From Verrucomicrobiota bacterium (GTDB taxonomy: Bacteria > Verrucomicrobiota > Verrucomicrobiia > Opitutales > Opitutaceae), in contig JAEWBF010000020.1 of the NCBI GenBank assembly GCA_023391285.1, positions 1 through 64,000 of the forward strand: a stretch of 64,000 nt of DNA. Direction: 5' to 3'. This document shows, piece after piece, positions 1-9,439 of the stretch. Each line of letters starts with the position of its first letter. Position 1 is the stretch's first letter. A program made the position numbers and the translations under genes. The notes beneath the pieces were generated by a model. That model ran no database searches. It was not told the origin of the DNA and saw only the letters and a list, made by a program, of their open reading frames with translations.

Positions 1-10
1 GTCCTCCCCC

Positions 11-763
11 TCACCGCCGCGTCACATACAACACCTCCACCACATTCCGCACCAGCTGCTCATCCGACACCCCTTCAACCGCCTCCTCCGGCAGCCGCGT
101 CAGCCCGCGGAAATGCTCCGCCAGTTCCCCAAATAACCGCACCCGCGCCTCCGGCTCCAACTCTTCGCGCCGCGCCAGCGCCGCCGCCGCCGTCCGTGCC
201 TCCCGCGTGCTCACCGCCTGACGCAATCTCGCCACCACGTGCGGATGCTCGCGCAGAGAGTTGTATTTCCCGCCACTCGACCAAACCACCTCCGGCGCCG
301 CTTCCTCCGTTTCCCACACGACCAGCGTTCTCGCCGCGAGATCGCCCAGCCGCTGCGCCTTTCGGCTCATCAACGCCGCGCATCCACCGACCAAATACGC
401 CACGGGTAGCGCATCGACGAAGCGCAGCAGATTCCGCAGCGCCACCTGCGCAAACGTGAGCCGCAGCCCTCGCTCATCCACCACCCGCAACCGCAGCACG
501 CGTTTCCCCAGCGTCTGCCCGCGCCACGCCCACTCCGTCACCATCCGATATCCCTGCGACAACCCGAAGTAACTCACCGCCGCCACCATCCCCGCAATAT
601 CCACGCTCAACAGCTCCAGCAACGCGATCGCCACCGCCAGCACCGACCACGCGGCCGAAACCGCCGCCCAGTCGATCGCCGTCGCCGCCATCCGCAGCAG
701 CGGGCTCGCCAACCGATACGAAAACGCCACGCCTTCCGGCGTCCGCACTTTCCATACGTGCAT
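11..763 (-). CDS. RDD family membrane protein
   Basis: Last gene of the MoxR operon, about 250 aa. The N-terminal half is an RDD domain: an AIDW motif in the first hydrophobic stretch (about residues 20-50), a second hydrophobic region, and a third near residues 110-130. A charged cytoplasmic tail of about 90 residues ends the protein. RDD proteins are poorly characterised membrane proteins, some linked to transport; the substrate here is unknown. I chose ATG 763, preceded by AGGAGG; an in-frame ATG at 781 overlaps the stop of the upstream spoIIM-like gene and also has AGGAGG, so the start could be six codons longer. Coupled translation with the upstream gene is likely. Confidence 0.85.
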   Translation of the reverse strand: MHVWKVRTPEGVAFSYRLASPLLRMAATAIDWAAVSAAWSVLAVAIALLELLSVDIAGMVAAVSYFGLSQGYRMVTEWAWRGQTLGKRVLRLRVVDERGLRLTFAQVALRNLLRFVDALPVAYLVGGCAALMSRKAQRLGDLAARTLVVWETEEAAPEVVWSSGGKYNSLREHPHVVARLRQAVSTREARTAAAALARREELEPEARVRLFGELAEHFRGLTRLPEEAVEGVSDEQLVRNVVEVLYVTRR

Positions 764-780
764 GCGTTCGCCTCCTTCCA

Positions 781-1827
781 TCACGCGCCTCCTTTCGAGA
801 TCTCTCTGGCGCCCGATCTTTGGCGTTGGGATTTCCCCGCGCCTGCGCGCCCCACCCTCCCGAGAAACCACCCCAACCCCGCCAGCTCCACCACGCCAAA
901 CGCAATCTTCACCGCATAAGGCAGCACGGGTTCGTGATACTGCGACATGAACGCCTCCACCAACCCCGCCCACACCAACATCAACGCCGCCCCAAAACAC
1001 AACGTCACCACATCCGGTCCCGCCGCGCGCAAACGCATCGCCAGCGTCTCCCGCTTCCCTCGCCCCAACAACGCGCCCGCCAGCACAAACCCCGCCTGCC
1101 CGCCCACCAGCATCGCCGGCAACTCGATCGCTCCGTGCGGCAACAACCATCCCAACAAAAACACCGTCTGCCCTCCCACGACGTAATCCACCGCCACCGC
1201 GCCCAAAATCACGCCGTTGTAGAACATCAACACGAGCGTGCCCACCCCCCACGTCATCCCGAGCGCCATCGCCGTCAGCGTCACCCGCGTGTTGTGCGTC
1301 ATCAGCATCCCCGAAAATCGGGCCTGCTGCCCCGCCATCTCGTCCGCGTCCATGCTCTCCTCTTTCGCCACGCGCTCCGCCGGCGACATCATCAAATGCG
1401 GGAAGGGCATTAACACGCGCTTCGCTCCCGCATCGAACGCCACCGCCGCTCCGCCAAACACCGACCCCACCATCATCAACGCAAACGCCAGCCAGAACGC
1501 ACCCGCCCGCCTCCGCCACGTCTGCGGCAGCGTCCGCGAAATCCAAACCCACGGCCGAAAACGCGCTCCCTCCGCCTTCGCGCCGTGGATCTCCGCATGC
1601 CCGCGCGCCACCAAACTTTCCAAATACCGCCGCACGCCCGCTTCCGCCTCGAACGTCGCCAGCCGTGCCAAATCCGCCGCCGCCCGTTGATACAACCGCT
1701 CCAATTCGCGCACCTCCTCCGCCGACATCTTCCCCCACGGATCCTCCGCCAGCCGCGTCAACACCGCCTCCAACCGCGCCCACCGCGGCCGCTCCTCCGC
1801 AATAAATTTCTCCAAATTAACGATCAT
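781..1827 (-). CDS. SpoIIM/DUF95 family integral membrane protein
   Basis: 348 aa. A soluble alpha-helical N-terminus of about 125 residues rich in Glu, Arg and Ala is followed by a membrane domain with several hydrophobic segments, as in the stage II sporulation protein M (DUF95) family. Outside endospore formers this family is regularly encoded with RDD, MoxR and DUF58 genes, as here, and probably forms a membrane complex with them; the molecular function is unknown. It follows the DUF58 gene by about 130 bp, a gap that holds a GTAG-headed repeat, and its stop sits at the start of the RDD gene. Confidence 0.88.
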   Translation of the reverse strand: MIVNLEKFIAEERPRWARLEAVLTRLAEDPWGKMSAEEVRELERLYQRAAADLARLATFEAEAGVRRYLESLVARGHAEIHGAKAEGARFRPWVWISRTLPQTWRRRAGAFWLAFALMMVGSVFGGAAVAFDAGAKRVLMPFPHLMMSPAERVAKEESMDADEMAGQQARFSGMLMTHNTRVTLTAMALGMTWGVGTLVLMFYNGVILGAVAVDYVVGGQTVFLLGWLLPHGAIELPAMLVGGQAGFVLAGALLGRGKRETLAMRLRAAGPDVVTLCFGAALMLVWAGLVEAFMSQYHEPVLPYAVKIAFGVVELAGLGWFLGRVGRAGAGKSQRQRSGAREISKGGA

Positions 1828-1866
1828 TGTGATCGGACCATAGGCCTCAACTCCAACGCCCCACCA

Positions 1867-1890
1867 GTAGCGGAACGCGTGAGCGTTTCG
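1867..1890 (+). repeat. GTAG-headed palindromic repeat, copy 1
   Basis: A 24-bp element beginning GTAG followed by an imperfect palindrome (CGGAACGC, loop GTGA, GCGTTTCG, one G-T wobble). An identical copy lies at 37090-37113. It sits in the 132-bp gap between the DUF58 and SpoIIM genes. The GTAG head plus palindrome resembles REP elements mobilised by RAYT transposases. Confidence 0.8.
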
Positions 1891-1959
1891 CCTCTAACGC
1901 CGAACCCTCCATTCGATTTAGAAATCATAAGCTCTGCCTTTCCTAGTCCCTCCGTCCTC

Positions 1960-3294
1960 CTACAACACCTGCCTCCGCTTCACCTCCAAATACTGCGTCA
2001 CCAACTCCGCCGCCATCGTCTCGTTCTCCAACATCGCCGCGGTCACCCCCAACGGCTTCAACTTTTGCGCCAGCACCTTCGCCTCGCTCCACCGTTCGTG
2101 CCCCGCGAGCCGCGCATAAACCTCGCCGTCATCCTTCACCTCTTCGCCTTCAAACACCCGCGCCACCCCGGGCGCGCGCAGCTGACTCACCAGCACCAGA
2201 TGCTGCCGCGACAACACTCGCACGTGCTTCGCGAAATCCTCCGCCAGCACCGGATCCGTCAAATCCGTCAGGAAAAATAACAACGCCCGCTGCCGCAGAT
2301 TCGTCCGCAGATGCCGCACGATCTCCGCAACGTCCGGCGTCGCCTCGCTCGACCTCAACCCGAGCACCGCCTCGCGACACGCCGCGTAGTGCCCTTCGCC
2401 CCGACCCGCGCGCAAAAACAGCCTCACGCGATCGTCGTGCGCCACCAGCCCAAATCGATCACCCATCCGCTCCGCCGCCAGCAACAACACCAGCGCCGCC
2501 GTCAAACACCGCTCGAGCGCCGTCTGCTCCACTCCGTCGATCATCACCGGTCGCGCACTCAGCCGCGACACATCCAGCACCACGTAAATTTCCTGCGTCC
2601 GCTCCACCCGAAATACTTTCGTCACCGGTCGCCCGCGCTTCCCCGTCGCTTTCCAATGAATCTCGTCGAACCCGTCGCCCGGCAGATAATCGCGCAACTT
2701 CTCGAACTCCCGCCCTCGCCCCACCACGCGCCGCGCCAGCGCCCCTTGCTGCGCCCGCGCCAAAAACAACGCCGCCAGCTGCCGCCGCTCCGAAAACAGA
2801 TTCGGATACACCCGCAGCTCTCCCGCGAGCACCGTCCGCGCGCGCAGCATCCAAAATCCCAATACCGACCGCTTCTCCACCGCCGCCACCACGCCGTGAA
2901 ATCGTCCCCGGCGCCGCGGCGTGCAGGTCAATTCCACTCGCGCCTTCTTCGCCCCCGCGGGCAACTCCACCGTCACATCCTCGTTCTCAACCTCAAATCC
3001 CGCCGGCCAGCCCACCGCCAGCCGCACCCGCATCGCCTGCTCGCTCGGATTCGCAAGCGTCACCACCACCTTCGCCAGCCGATCTTTCGTCAATCGCACC
3101 ACGTCCGGAATCGCCGGCTCCGGCACATCCGTTCTCCACAACGCCCACCCCAAGTCTCCCGCCGCCATCGCCGCAAGCGCCATCGCTGCCAACACGCCAA
3201 TCGGACGCAGCTCCGCCAAGGGTCCCGCGACGGCCGCGACCCCCGCCACACCCACGACCCACCCCACCAACCGCATCGAAGGCACCACCTTCAC
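1960..3294 (-). CDS. DUF58 domain protein (MoxR partner)
   Basis: 444 aa. Two hydrophobic segments at about residues 7-50, then an Ig-like beta region, then the DUF58 signature RDYLPGDGFDEIHW at residues 201-214 and a vWA-like fold (VLDVSRLS near 240). DUF58 proteins are near-constant partners of MoxR ATPases and probably chaperone substrates that MoxR remodels at the membrane. I start it at GTG 3294, which has GGGGAGG six bases upstream; ATG 3276 is an alternative. It lies about 100 bp downstream of MoxR and shares its operon. Confidence 0.9.
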   Translation of the reverse strand: MKVVPSMRLVGWVVGVAGVAAVAGPLAELRPIGVLAAMALAAMAAGDLGWALWRTDVPEPAIPDVVRLTKDRLAKVVVTLANPSEQAMRVRLAVGWPAGFEVENEDVTVELPAGAKKARVELTCTPRRRGRFHGVVAAVEKRSVLGFWMLRARTVLAGELRVYPNLFSERRQLAALFLARAQQGALARRVVGRGREFEKLRDYLPGDGFDEIHWKATGKRGRPVTKVFRVERTQEIYVVLDVSRLSARPVMIDGVEQTALERCLTAALVLLLAAERMGDRFGLVAHDDRVRLFLRAGRGEGHYAACREAVLGLRSSEATPDVAEIVRHLRTNLRQRALLFFLTDLTDPVLAEDFAKHVRVLSRQHLVLVSQLRAPGVARVFEGEEVKDDGEVYARLAGHERWSEAKVLAQKLKPLGVTAAMLENETMAAELVTQYLEVKRRQVL

Positions 3295-3394
3295 GCGCCC
3301 CCTCCCCGTAGGTTGCGCGCTCGTCGCGCAACTCGTCGCGCCCCACCTGCCGGAATTTGTGCTCTTTGTCCCAAGTTCATCATCCGCCCTCCCG

Positions 3395-4360
3395 TCACCG
3401 CGGCACCGCCACTTGCTCCAGTATCCGCGCCAGCACTTCATCGATCGTCAGCCCTTCGATTTCATACTCCGGTCGCAACACCAACCGGTGACCGAGCACC
3501 GGCCCAGCGAGTCCGCGCGCATCGTCCGGCGTCACGAAATCCCGCCCGTCCAGCGCCGCCTTCGCCCGACTCGCCAGCAACAGCGCCTGCGTCGCGCGCG
3601 GTCCCGCACCAATCAACACGCTTTCATGCGTCCGCGTCGCGCGCACCAGGTCCACGATATACGCCGTCAACTCGTCGCGCACCAGCACCGCGTCTAATGA
3701 CGCCCGCCACTGCGCCAATTCTCCCGCGCCCAACACCGGTTTCACCACCCCGTCCGCCAACGCCGCCTCGGGCGCCTGCCCGCCCAGCATCCGCTTCGCG
3801 AGCGCCAGCTCCTCCTCGCGCGCCGGCGGCTCCATTTTGATCTTCACCAAAAACCGGTCCTTCTGCGCCTCCGGCAACGGATACGTTCCTTCCGAATCCG
3901 CCGGATTCTGCGTCGCGAACACCGTGAAGCTCGCATCGAGCGCATGCGTGTCGCGGTCGATCGTCACCGCGCGTTCCTGCATCGCCTGCAACAATGCCGC
4001 CTGCGTCTTCGCCGGCGCGCGATTGATTTCATCCGCCAACAAAAACGCCGTGAACACCGGTCCGCGAATCAACGTGAACTGATTCGTCTGCAGGTTGAAC
4101 ACGTTCGTCCCCGTGATATCCGCCGGCATCAAATCCGGCGTGAATTGCACGCGCCCGCTCTCCACGCCGAGCACCCGCCCGAGCGTGCGCACGAGCAGCG
4201 TCTTCGCCACGCCCGGCACGCCTTCAATCAAGGCATGCTGCCGCGTCAGCAGCGTCACCAACGCCAGTTCGATCGCCGCGTCTTGTCCAATGATCACCTT
4301 CGCGATTTCCGCCCGGGCCGCCGCCAGCGTGGCAGCGAAGTGTTCGAGGTTTGTTGTCAT
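3395..4360 (-). CDS. MoxR family AAA+ ATPase
   Basis: 321 aa, normal length for MoxR. Walker A GVPGVAKT is at residues 47-54, Walker B LLADEINRA at 107-115, followed by the sensor-1 region FATQNPADSEG and the C-terminal lid. MoxR ATPases act as chaperones in maturation of complexes and in envelope stress. The ATG overlaps the stop of the downstream-coded DUF4350 gene (ATGA), so the two are translationally coupled. The operon with DUF58, DUF4129, DUF4350, RDD and SpoIIM matches the common MoxR membrane module; no von Willebrand BatA/B genes are present here. Confidence 0.95.
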   Translation of the reverse strand: MTTNLEHFAATLAAARAEIAKVIIGQDAAIELALVTLLTRQHALIEGVPGVAKTLLVRTLGRVLGVESGRVQFTPDLMPADITGTNVFNLQTNQFTLIRGPVFTAFLLADEINRAPAKTQAALLQAMQERAVTIDRDTHALDASFTVFATQNPADSEGTYPLPEAQKDRFLVKIKMEPPAREEELALAKRMLGGQAPEAALADGVVKPVLGAGELAQWRASLDAVLVRDELTAYIVDLVRATRTHESVLIGAGPRATQALLLASRAKAALDGRDFVTPDDARGLAGPVLGHRLVLRPEYEIEGLTIDEVLARILEQVAVPR

Positions 4361-5532
4361 GAAATCTCCTTGGTCTCGCGACGCCGCAGCGCGCGCGCGA
4401 TCGCATTATACGTTTCTCCCGGCGACGCATCGCCCGCCTCCGCTTTCTTCAACGCCGCCTCCGCGCGCTCCACGTCCGCCGGACGCAACCACCGCCGCGC
4501 TTCCGCCAGACACGCCGCCGCCAATTCCCTCGGCGCCACCGCCCGCCGCAGCAATGCCTCCAACCCCGCCGTGGGCCGATACGTCATCGCCACTTCCCGC
4601 GCCTCCGGCGCCGGCGGCACAAACAGCGCCATCCGATGCCACACGAACAACGCCGCTGCCACCGCCAGCACGAAACACGCGCCGCTCAACCCATAGCTTT
4701 TCGCCAGCGCGACCACGCCGCGCTGCTCCACCACCCCAAGGTGTCCTTCGTGAAATTCCACGCGGCGATGCGGCCCCACCACCCACGCCAATAACTCCGG
4801 CACCCGCTCCCGCTGCAGCGCCTCGTTCGTCAGGAAAAAACCACTGCCTGCCAGCACGACCGAACCGCGGCCGACCGCCCGCTCGATCAACACCGGCTCG
4901 CCCCCGCGCCGATACAGCACCTTCCACGACACCTCCGACGGAAAACTGAAATACACGTCGCTCGTCCATCGCGGCATCTCCCTGAAACCTTCCAACGCCT
5001 GCTCCGCCGGCAACGCGTCACGCACCAGCCAGCGCACGTTCGTCCGCACTTTCCACCGTCCCGCCAGATCCGTCGTTGTCTTCTCTTCCTCTTTCTCCTT
5101 CGCCACGTTCTTCGGCTTCTCGCGCTCGTCGTCCTCCGCGTCCATCCACACTTCATCCACGTCCGACAAATCGTGCACGTCGTGCGTCGCAATCACCACG
5201 CGACATCCCTCCCGCAGCGCCGCCTCGATCGCCCGCGCTTCTTCTCCCGGCATCGCGTGCAAATTGCTGTGCCACACGCCCGCCAGCACGATCGTGCGCG
5301 CCGGCATCGAAGCGAGATCCTCCAGCCGCTCGAAGCTCCGCGTCACCGTCAGCTCCGGCAATCGCTCCAAACTGTCGTGCAGCGCGCGCAACCCAAACGG
5401 ATCCGACCGCAGCGACGAATACATCGGAAAACTGTCGCCGCGATCCAACCGTAACCTCAACAACACCGCGAACCCCGCCAGCGTCAGCCCGAGCAGCCCC
5501 ACCAACACGACCGCGCCCACCCGTCCGTTCAC
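4357..5532 (-). CDS. DUF4350 domain membrane-anchored protein
   Basis: 391 aa. An N-terminal membrane segment (residues about 5-25) is followed by a globular DUF4350 domain of the kind often found next to MoxR and DUF4129 genes, a second membrane segment near residues 280-300 (SGACFVLAVAAALFVWH) and a cytoplasmic C-terminus. A highly charged Glu/Lys insert (KNVAKEKEEEKTTT) lies near the middle. I chose GTG 5532: AGGAGG lies upstream and it overlaps the preceding stop as GTGA. Function unknown; by context it is part of the MoxR membrane complex. Confidence 0.82.
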   Translation of the reverse strand: MNGRVGAVVLVGLLGLTLAGFAVLLRLRLDRGDSFPMYSSLRSDPFGLRALHDSLERLPELTVTRSFERLEDLASMPARTIVLAGVWHSNLHAMPGEEARAIEAALREGCRVVIATHDVHDLSDVDEVWMDAEDDEREKPKNVAKEKEEEKTTTDLAGRWKVRTNVRWLVRDALPAEQALEGFREMPRWTSDVYFSFPSEVSWKVLYRRGGEPVLIERAVGRGSVVLAGSGFFLTNEALQRERVPELLAWVVGPHRRVEFHEGHLGVVEQRGVVALAKSYGLSGACFVLAVAAALFVWHRMALFVPPAPEAREVAMTYRPTAGLEALLRRAVAPRELAAACLAEARRWLRPADVERAEAALKKAEAGDASPGETYNAIARALRRRETKEIS

Positions 5533-7175
5533 GTCGTCCTCCTTTCCAACTCTCCCAGCCACTCGCTCACGAGTCCTTCGTCCGCCGTCGCGCGTCCATA
5601 CCACACGCCCTCAAACACGCGGCGTCGCCCCGCAAACCATCCGATCACGTCCTGCCGCGCCAGCGCCCGCCGCCGGAGTTCACGTTCGTAATCCTGATTC
5701 GTCTTCGACTTCGCCAGCGAAACCAAACCTTCCGCCGCGAGCCGCGCCAGCGTGGCCAGATACAACGCCCGCAGCGCCAGCCGCCACTCACCGCGCGCGC
5801 GCTGCTCCCGTGCGAGCGCCAGCCATCCTTCGAACGGCAGCTGCGCCGCCTGCGTCGCCTCGTCCCGCAAATCCGGCATCGCCGACTCGACGGGTTTCGC
5901 CGCCACCGCGTCCACCCGACGCCTCCGCCCGCGTTTCAATGCCAGCGCCAGCGCGCTCGAAACCAATCCGATCACCGCGATGATCGCTACCCAGAGCAGC
6001 ACCTGCATCGCCGCCCATCCCACCGCGCCACCGCCCGCTGCCGCCTGTCCTCCCGCGTCCGGCCACAACGACTTCATCCAACGCCTAAGATCCCGCCAGG
6101 TTTTCCATACCCAGCGCACGCCGTCCCGCACGGAGTCCCCCGCTGCGCGCAGAAAGCGCCTGGCCCAGCTCGCCTCTTCCTGTCCACCCGCCGCTTTCGT
6201 TTCCGGCAGCGGACGCAAACGCCACTCGAACGCACTTCCCGCCAACACGTCGTCGATCGCTGTATCCAATTCTTCCGCACGCACCGCCGCCGGCGCATCC
6301 GCTTCTTCCGCCGCCCGCAATTCCGGCCCCGCCCCAACAAACATCCCGCCGAACACGATCGCCACCGCCATCGTCCGCGCTCCGCTCCGCCGCACTCCAC
6401 GCAGCTCCACCCGCAAGTCCTCCCCTGTTCTCCGCGAACGCCCATACATCACCCGCAGCGTATAAAATGCTTTCACCAGCGGATCGACGGCCAGCCAGGT
6501 CACCATCGTAACCGACACGAAAAACGTCGTGTTCCACCACCGCCAACCCGCCATCCCCCACATGTTCTCGATCCCCAGCAGCCGGTTCGCCAGCCACGGC
6601 ACCAACCAAAACGCCACCGCCACGTTCACCCACACCGCCAGCCCCAGCGTCGACAGCAGCAGCAAGCCGATGTGGTTCTGCCCGGGCCACAGCTGCGCCT
6701 GCTCCGCCGCCTCCGCCCGGAGCCGCGGCGATTCGCCGATCACGCTCGCACTCTGATAAAACGCATACGCCCAGCCAAACGGCACCGACAACACCAGCGC
6801 CAGCGGCAACACGATCACGCCCCACGCTTGCCATCGCATCTGCGCCGCCGCCACCCGCACGAGCCGCCGCCACGAAAATCCTTCCGGCGCATCGCCCAAT
6901 CTCTGCCGCAACAACCGTCCGCAAAACTCCGCGTGCGCCAGCTTCATCCACGCAAACAGACCCACCAATCCGAGCGCACCCAGCGCCACCCTTTCGTCCG
7001 ACGGACGAAACCACGCCGTCCGCGCCCAGAAAAACACCACGCCCAACACAAACGGCGCCGTTCCCGCATAGTAAATGGCCAGCGTCCCCGCCGGCGCGCG
7101 ACGAAGCAAATGCACCGATTCCTCCACCAATTCGAGCGCCGCCGGTCCCACAGCTTTTCTACGCATGCTCGTCAT
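5529..7175 (-). CDS. DUF4129 domain multispanning membrane protein
   Basis: 548 aa. The N-terminal half has about six hydrophobic segments (first near residues 30-50). A periplasmic region follows, then another membrane segment (ALWVAIIAVIGLVSSALALAL-like) and a C-terminal DUF4129 domain of about 130 residues that holds the QDVIGWFAG and VWYGRA motifs near the end. DUF4129 often sits in transglutaminase- or MoxR-linked operons. The start at ATG 7175 overlaps the previous stop (ATGA) with GAGGAG just upstream. Base composition matches its neighbours. The exact role is unknown. Confidence 0.85.
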   Translation of the reverse strand: MTSMRRKAVGPAALELVEESVHLLRRAPAGTLAIYYAGTAPFVLGVVFFWARTAWFRPSDERVALGALGLVGLFAWMKLAHAEFCGRLLRQRLGDAPEGFSWRRLVRVAAAQMRWQAWGVIVLPLALVLSVPFGWAYAFYQSASVIGESPRLRAEAAEQAQLWPGQNHIGLLLLSTLGLAVWVNVAVAFWLVPWLANRLLGIENMWGMAGWRWWNTTFFVSVTMVTWLAVDPLVKAFYTLRVMYGRSRRTGEDLRVELRGVRRSGARTMAVAIVFGGMFVGAGPELRAAEEADAPAAVRAEELDTAIDDVLAGSAFEWRLRPLPETKAAGGQEEASWARRFLRAAGDSVRDGVRWVWKTWRDLRRWMKSLWPDAGGQAAAGGGAVGWAAMQVLLWVAIIAVIGLVSSALALALKRGRRRRVDAVAAKPVESAMPDLRDEATQAAQLPFEGWLALAREQRARGEWRLALRALYLATLARLAAEGLVSLAKSKTNQDYERELRRRALARQDVIGWFAGRRRVFEGVWYGRATADEGLVSEWLGELERRTT

Positions 7176-7540
7176 CGCTCCTCGTCCGGCGCCCTCCGGT
7201 TCCACTCCCGCTCCGCATGCGTTTCCTCCGGCAGCCGCAACAACAGCAGTCCGCCGGCATAAAACATCATCCACAACACCCACACCGCCGCCGCCAATCC
7301 CAACCCGCGCATCGCCGCTTGCCGCATCTTCTTCCGCTCCGGCGCCTTCGTCGTTTCTCGCGCCAAACAGTTCGCGCACAACACGCGACCGCCGTGATCC
7401 ACCACGCACTCACGGCAAAAAAATCCTCCGCACGCCGGACACCGCGCCGCCGCTTCGCGCTGCGCATGCCGCACGCAGCGACGCGTGTGCACCGCCATCG
7501 CCCCACCCGCCACCGGAGGAATCGGCGGAGGCCCGCTCAC
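7172..7540 (-). CDS. B-box-like zinc-finger membrane protein
   Basis: 122 aa. A cluster of candidate metal ligands covers residues 22-58: C22, H25, C34, C37, C42, C45, H49, C55 and C58. This cross-brace arrangement resembles a B-box-type zinc finger. One membrane segment follows at about residues 78-100, so the finger would face the cytoplasm. Start is GTG 7540, overlapping the previous stop as GTGA. It belongs to the MoxR operon; the related finger in the gene at 8077-8646 suggests duplication. Probably a protein-interaction module; no enzyme motif is visible. Confidence 0.8.
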   Translation of the reverse strand: MSGPPPIPPVAGGAMAVHTRRCVRHAQREAAARCPACGGFFCRECVVDHGGRVLCANCLARETTKAPERKKMRQAAMRGLGLAAAVWVLWMMFYAGGLLLLRLPEETHAEREWNRRAPDEER

Positions 7541-8070
7541 GTCACAGGTGGCGGCTCCGCCGCCAGTTCACCGGTTTCCGCTGACTTCAATGGCGCCTCC
7601 GCCGCCACCAGATTCGCCTGCGCCGCCGCAATCAGCGGCATCAACCGCGCCAGGACTTTCCGCGCCTTCTTCACGCGCACCAGCGACGGCACCGGCTGCG
7701 TTTGCACCCGCGTCACCACATAAACGATACATCCCGGACCCAGCAGATAATTCCACAACAACGCCAACACGCCGATCCCGAAGAACACGCCGGACACCAC
7801 CGGCCGGCTTTCCATGATGAAGCCGCTCGTCATCACGAGTCCGCTGATTCCCGTCCAAATCGCCCAGAGGAGCGCCCACGATCCCCGCCGCTCCGAAGCA
7901 GTCGTGAAGAACCCCTGGATATCACGAAACTGAATACGGCGATACTCCTCGTAATACCCCGTCGAGTTCAGCACCAGCAGGTGGTCCGCCGCCAGCCACA
8001 GGCTCTTGTAGCTCGCGATCCCCGGAGTCGAACGCGTGAGTCGCGTATAAAGCTTGGGAATCTTCGCCAT
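7537..8070 (-). CDS. Conserved hypothetical two-TM protein
   Basis: 177 aa. About 65 soluble residues containing YYEEYRRIQFRDIQGF, which resembles a PH-like or DUF304-type membrane-associated domain, precede two adjacent hydrophobic segments (about residues 65-85 and 90-110). A basic, Ala-rich tail follows. It lies between two zinc-finger membrane proteins and overlaps the next gene by GTGA. I do not recognise a named family; a membrane-scaffold role inside the MoxR module is a guess from context. Confidence 0.75.
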   Translation of the reverse strand: MAKIPKLYTRLTRSTPGIASYKSLWLAADHLLVLNSTGYYEEYRRIQFRDIQGFFTTASERRGSWALLWAIWTGISGLVMTSGFIMESRPVVSGVFFGIGVLALLWNYLLGPGCIVYVVTRVQTQPVPSLVRVKKARKVLARLMPLIAAAQANLVAAEAPLKSAETGELAAEPPPVT

Positions 8071-8076
8071 GTTCCC

Positions 8077-8646
8077 TTACGCGGCCCACCACGATCCGAG
8101 CACAAAGATCCACGCCACCACCTGCCCCAGCCCCAACACTCCCGCGAGCACCAGCTTCGTGCGACGCGGCGCCACCAGGCTGCGCGGCTTCCGCCACCCC
8201 AGAATCGCCAGCACCAATGCTGCCGGCCCGGTCACCAGCGTCAGCGGCCAGAGCAAGATCGGCAGCACCGCCAGCGCGAGCGCGATCCCATCGAATAACG
8301 TCCGCTGCGTCACCGCCTGCGCATCCGTCTCGCGCGCCGACGCGATGCATGGCGGACAGATCCTCCGCCCGCCAAAATCCACCGCACACACCGCACACAC
8401 GAAGCGTCCGCAACCTTCGCACACGCTCTCCGCCTGATTCTCCGCGTGAAAAAAACAGGTCGCGTGCTCCGCCACGAGCACCGCCTGCGGCACCGCTCTC
8501 GGCCGGTCCACCGTCAGCGCCGGAAACGACGCAAACTCGAAATCCGTTTTGCAGCTCCAACAACTCCCGCGCTCCGCCGAGTGCCACGAGATCGCCTCCA
8601 GCGTCTTGCGGCACTTCGGACAGGGCAGCGCAGGTCCGGCAACCAT
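8077..8646 (-). CDS. Zinc-ribbon plus B-box-like membrane protein
   Basis: 189 aa with two candidate metal sites. C9/C12 and C29/C32 form a zinc ribbon. C64, H67, C76, C79, C84, C87, C97 and C100 form a B-box-like finger closely resembling that of the 122-aa protein encoded at 7172-7540. Two hydrophobic segments follow (about residues 118-145 and 160-185). It starts one base beyond the stop of the GYF-RDD gene, so it is co-transcribed. Two finger proteins in one MoxR operon is unusual and suggests they recruit each other or a shared client. Confidence 0.8.
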   Translation of the reverse strand: MVAGPALPCPKCRKTLEAISWHSAERGSCWSCKTDFEFASFPALTVDRPRAVPQAVLVAEHATCFFHAENQAESVCEGCGRFVCAVCAVDFGGRRICPPCIASARETDAQAVTQRTLFDGIALALAVLPILLWPLTLVTGPAALVLAILGWRKPRSLVAPRRTKLVLAGVLGLGQVVAWIFVLGSWWAA

Positions 8647-8647
8647 G

Positions 8648-9439
8648 TCACCTCGCCTTGATCACCCGCGTGTCGCAGATCCGGTCATGCAGCGCCCGCT
8701 TCTGCTCGTCGAACCCAGCCATGATATAGCCGATGAACAAAATGATCCAGCTGAGCATCTCCGCGAAGAACCGCCCGATGATCCGCCCCACCGTCAACGA
8801 CGCCCCATTCGCCCGCACCAACTTCAAACCCAGCGCCATCTTCCCCGGCGTCGCGTCGAACTTGCGCACAAAGAAAATCAGATAGCACAACCCGATCCCA
8901 ATGTTCACCAGCATCGTCGCCGCCTGAAACACCAGAAAGGGCCCGATGTTCTCCGGATCCACCTGAGCCGTGAAGTAGTTCATCGACCCCAGCAGCACCA
9001 GCGCCAGGACCATGTTCACGACCATGCACATCACGTTCACGATGATCCCATCCAGAAACTTCGCCAAAAACCGCAGCCAAAACCCGGCATAAACGAACTG
9101 CCCCGGTTGCACGACTCCTTCCCTCATCCGCTGGAAAAACGCATCGCGATGCTCCGCGCTGATCCACTTCCCTTCATACTGGATCATCTCCCGCCGCGGA
9201 TACCGCTTCCCGCTCACCGCGCACAGTTCCGTGCCATCATCGACCACCGGCCCCACCGTATTCACGTCGACGGCCGCGCCGGCTCCGCCCGCGAGCGTTC
9301 CATACGCCTGCCAGTTAGCCATCCCTTGCCGCCACACGAGCGTGTCGGATTTCACCACTCCGTTGCGCACCAGCGTTTCGAATTCTGCCGGAGCCACCGG
9401 GCCCACGCGCTGTCCACCGACCGCGTAATACCATTCCAT
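8648..9439 (-). CDS. GYF_2-RDD membrane protein, first gene of the MoxR operon
   Basis: 263 aa. The N-terminal 50 residues match the bacterial GYF_2 type (MEWYYAVGGQRVGPV, then WRQGMANWQAY), a domain predicted to bind proline-rich peptides. The C-terminal RDD domain has about four hydrophobic segments (RFLAKFLDGIIVN carries the R...D motif; FDATPGKMALGLKLV follows). Start ATG 9439 is chosen because the GYF domain begins there; no strong ribosome site is visible. The gene is divergent from the oligopeptide-binding gene at 9533, so the 93-bp gap should carry the operon promoter. Confidence 0.87.
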   Translation of the reverse strand: MEWYYAVGGQRVGPVAPAEFETLVRNGVVKSDTLVWRQGMANWQAYGTLAGGAGAAVDVNTVGPVVDDGTELCAVSGKRYPRREMIQYEGKWISAEHRDAFFQRMREGVVQPGQFVYAGFWLRFLAKFLDGIIVNVMCMVVNMVLALVLLGSMNYFTAQVDPENIGPFLVFQAATMLVNIGIGLCYLIFFVRKFDATPGKMALGLKLVRANGASLTVGRIIGRFFAEMLSWIILFIGYIMAGFDEQKRALHDRICDTRVIKAR

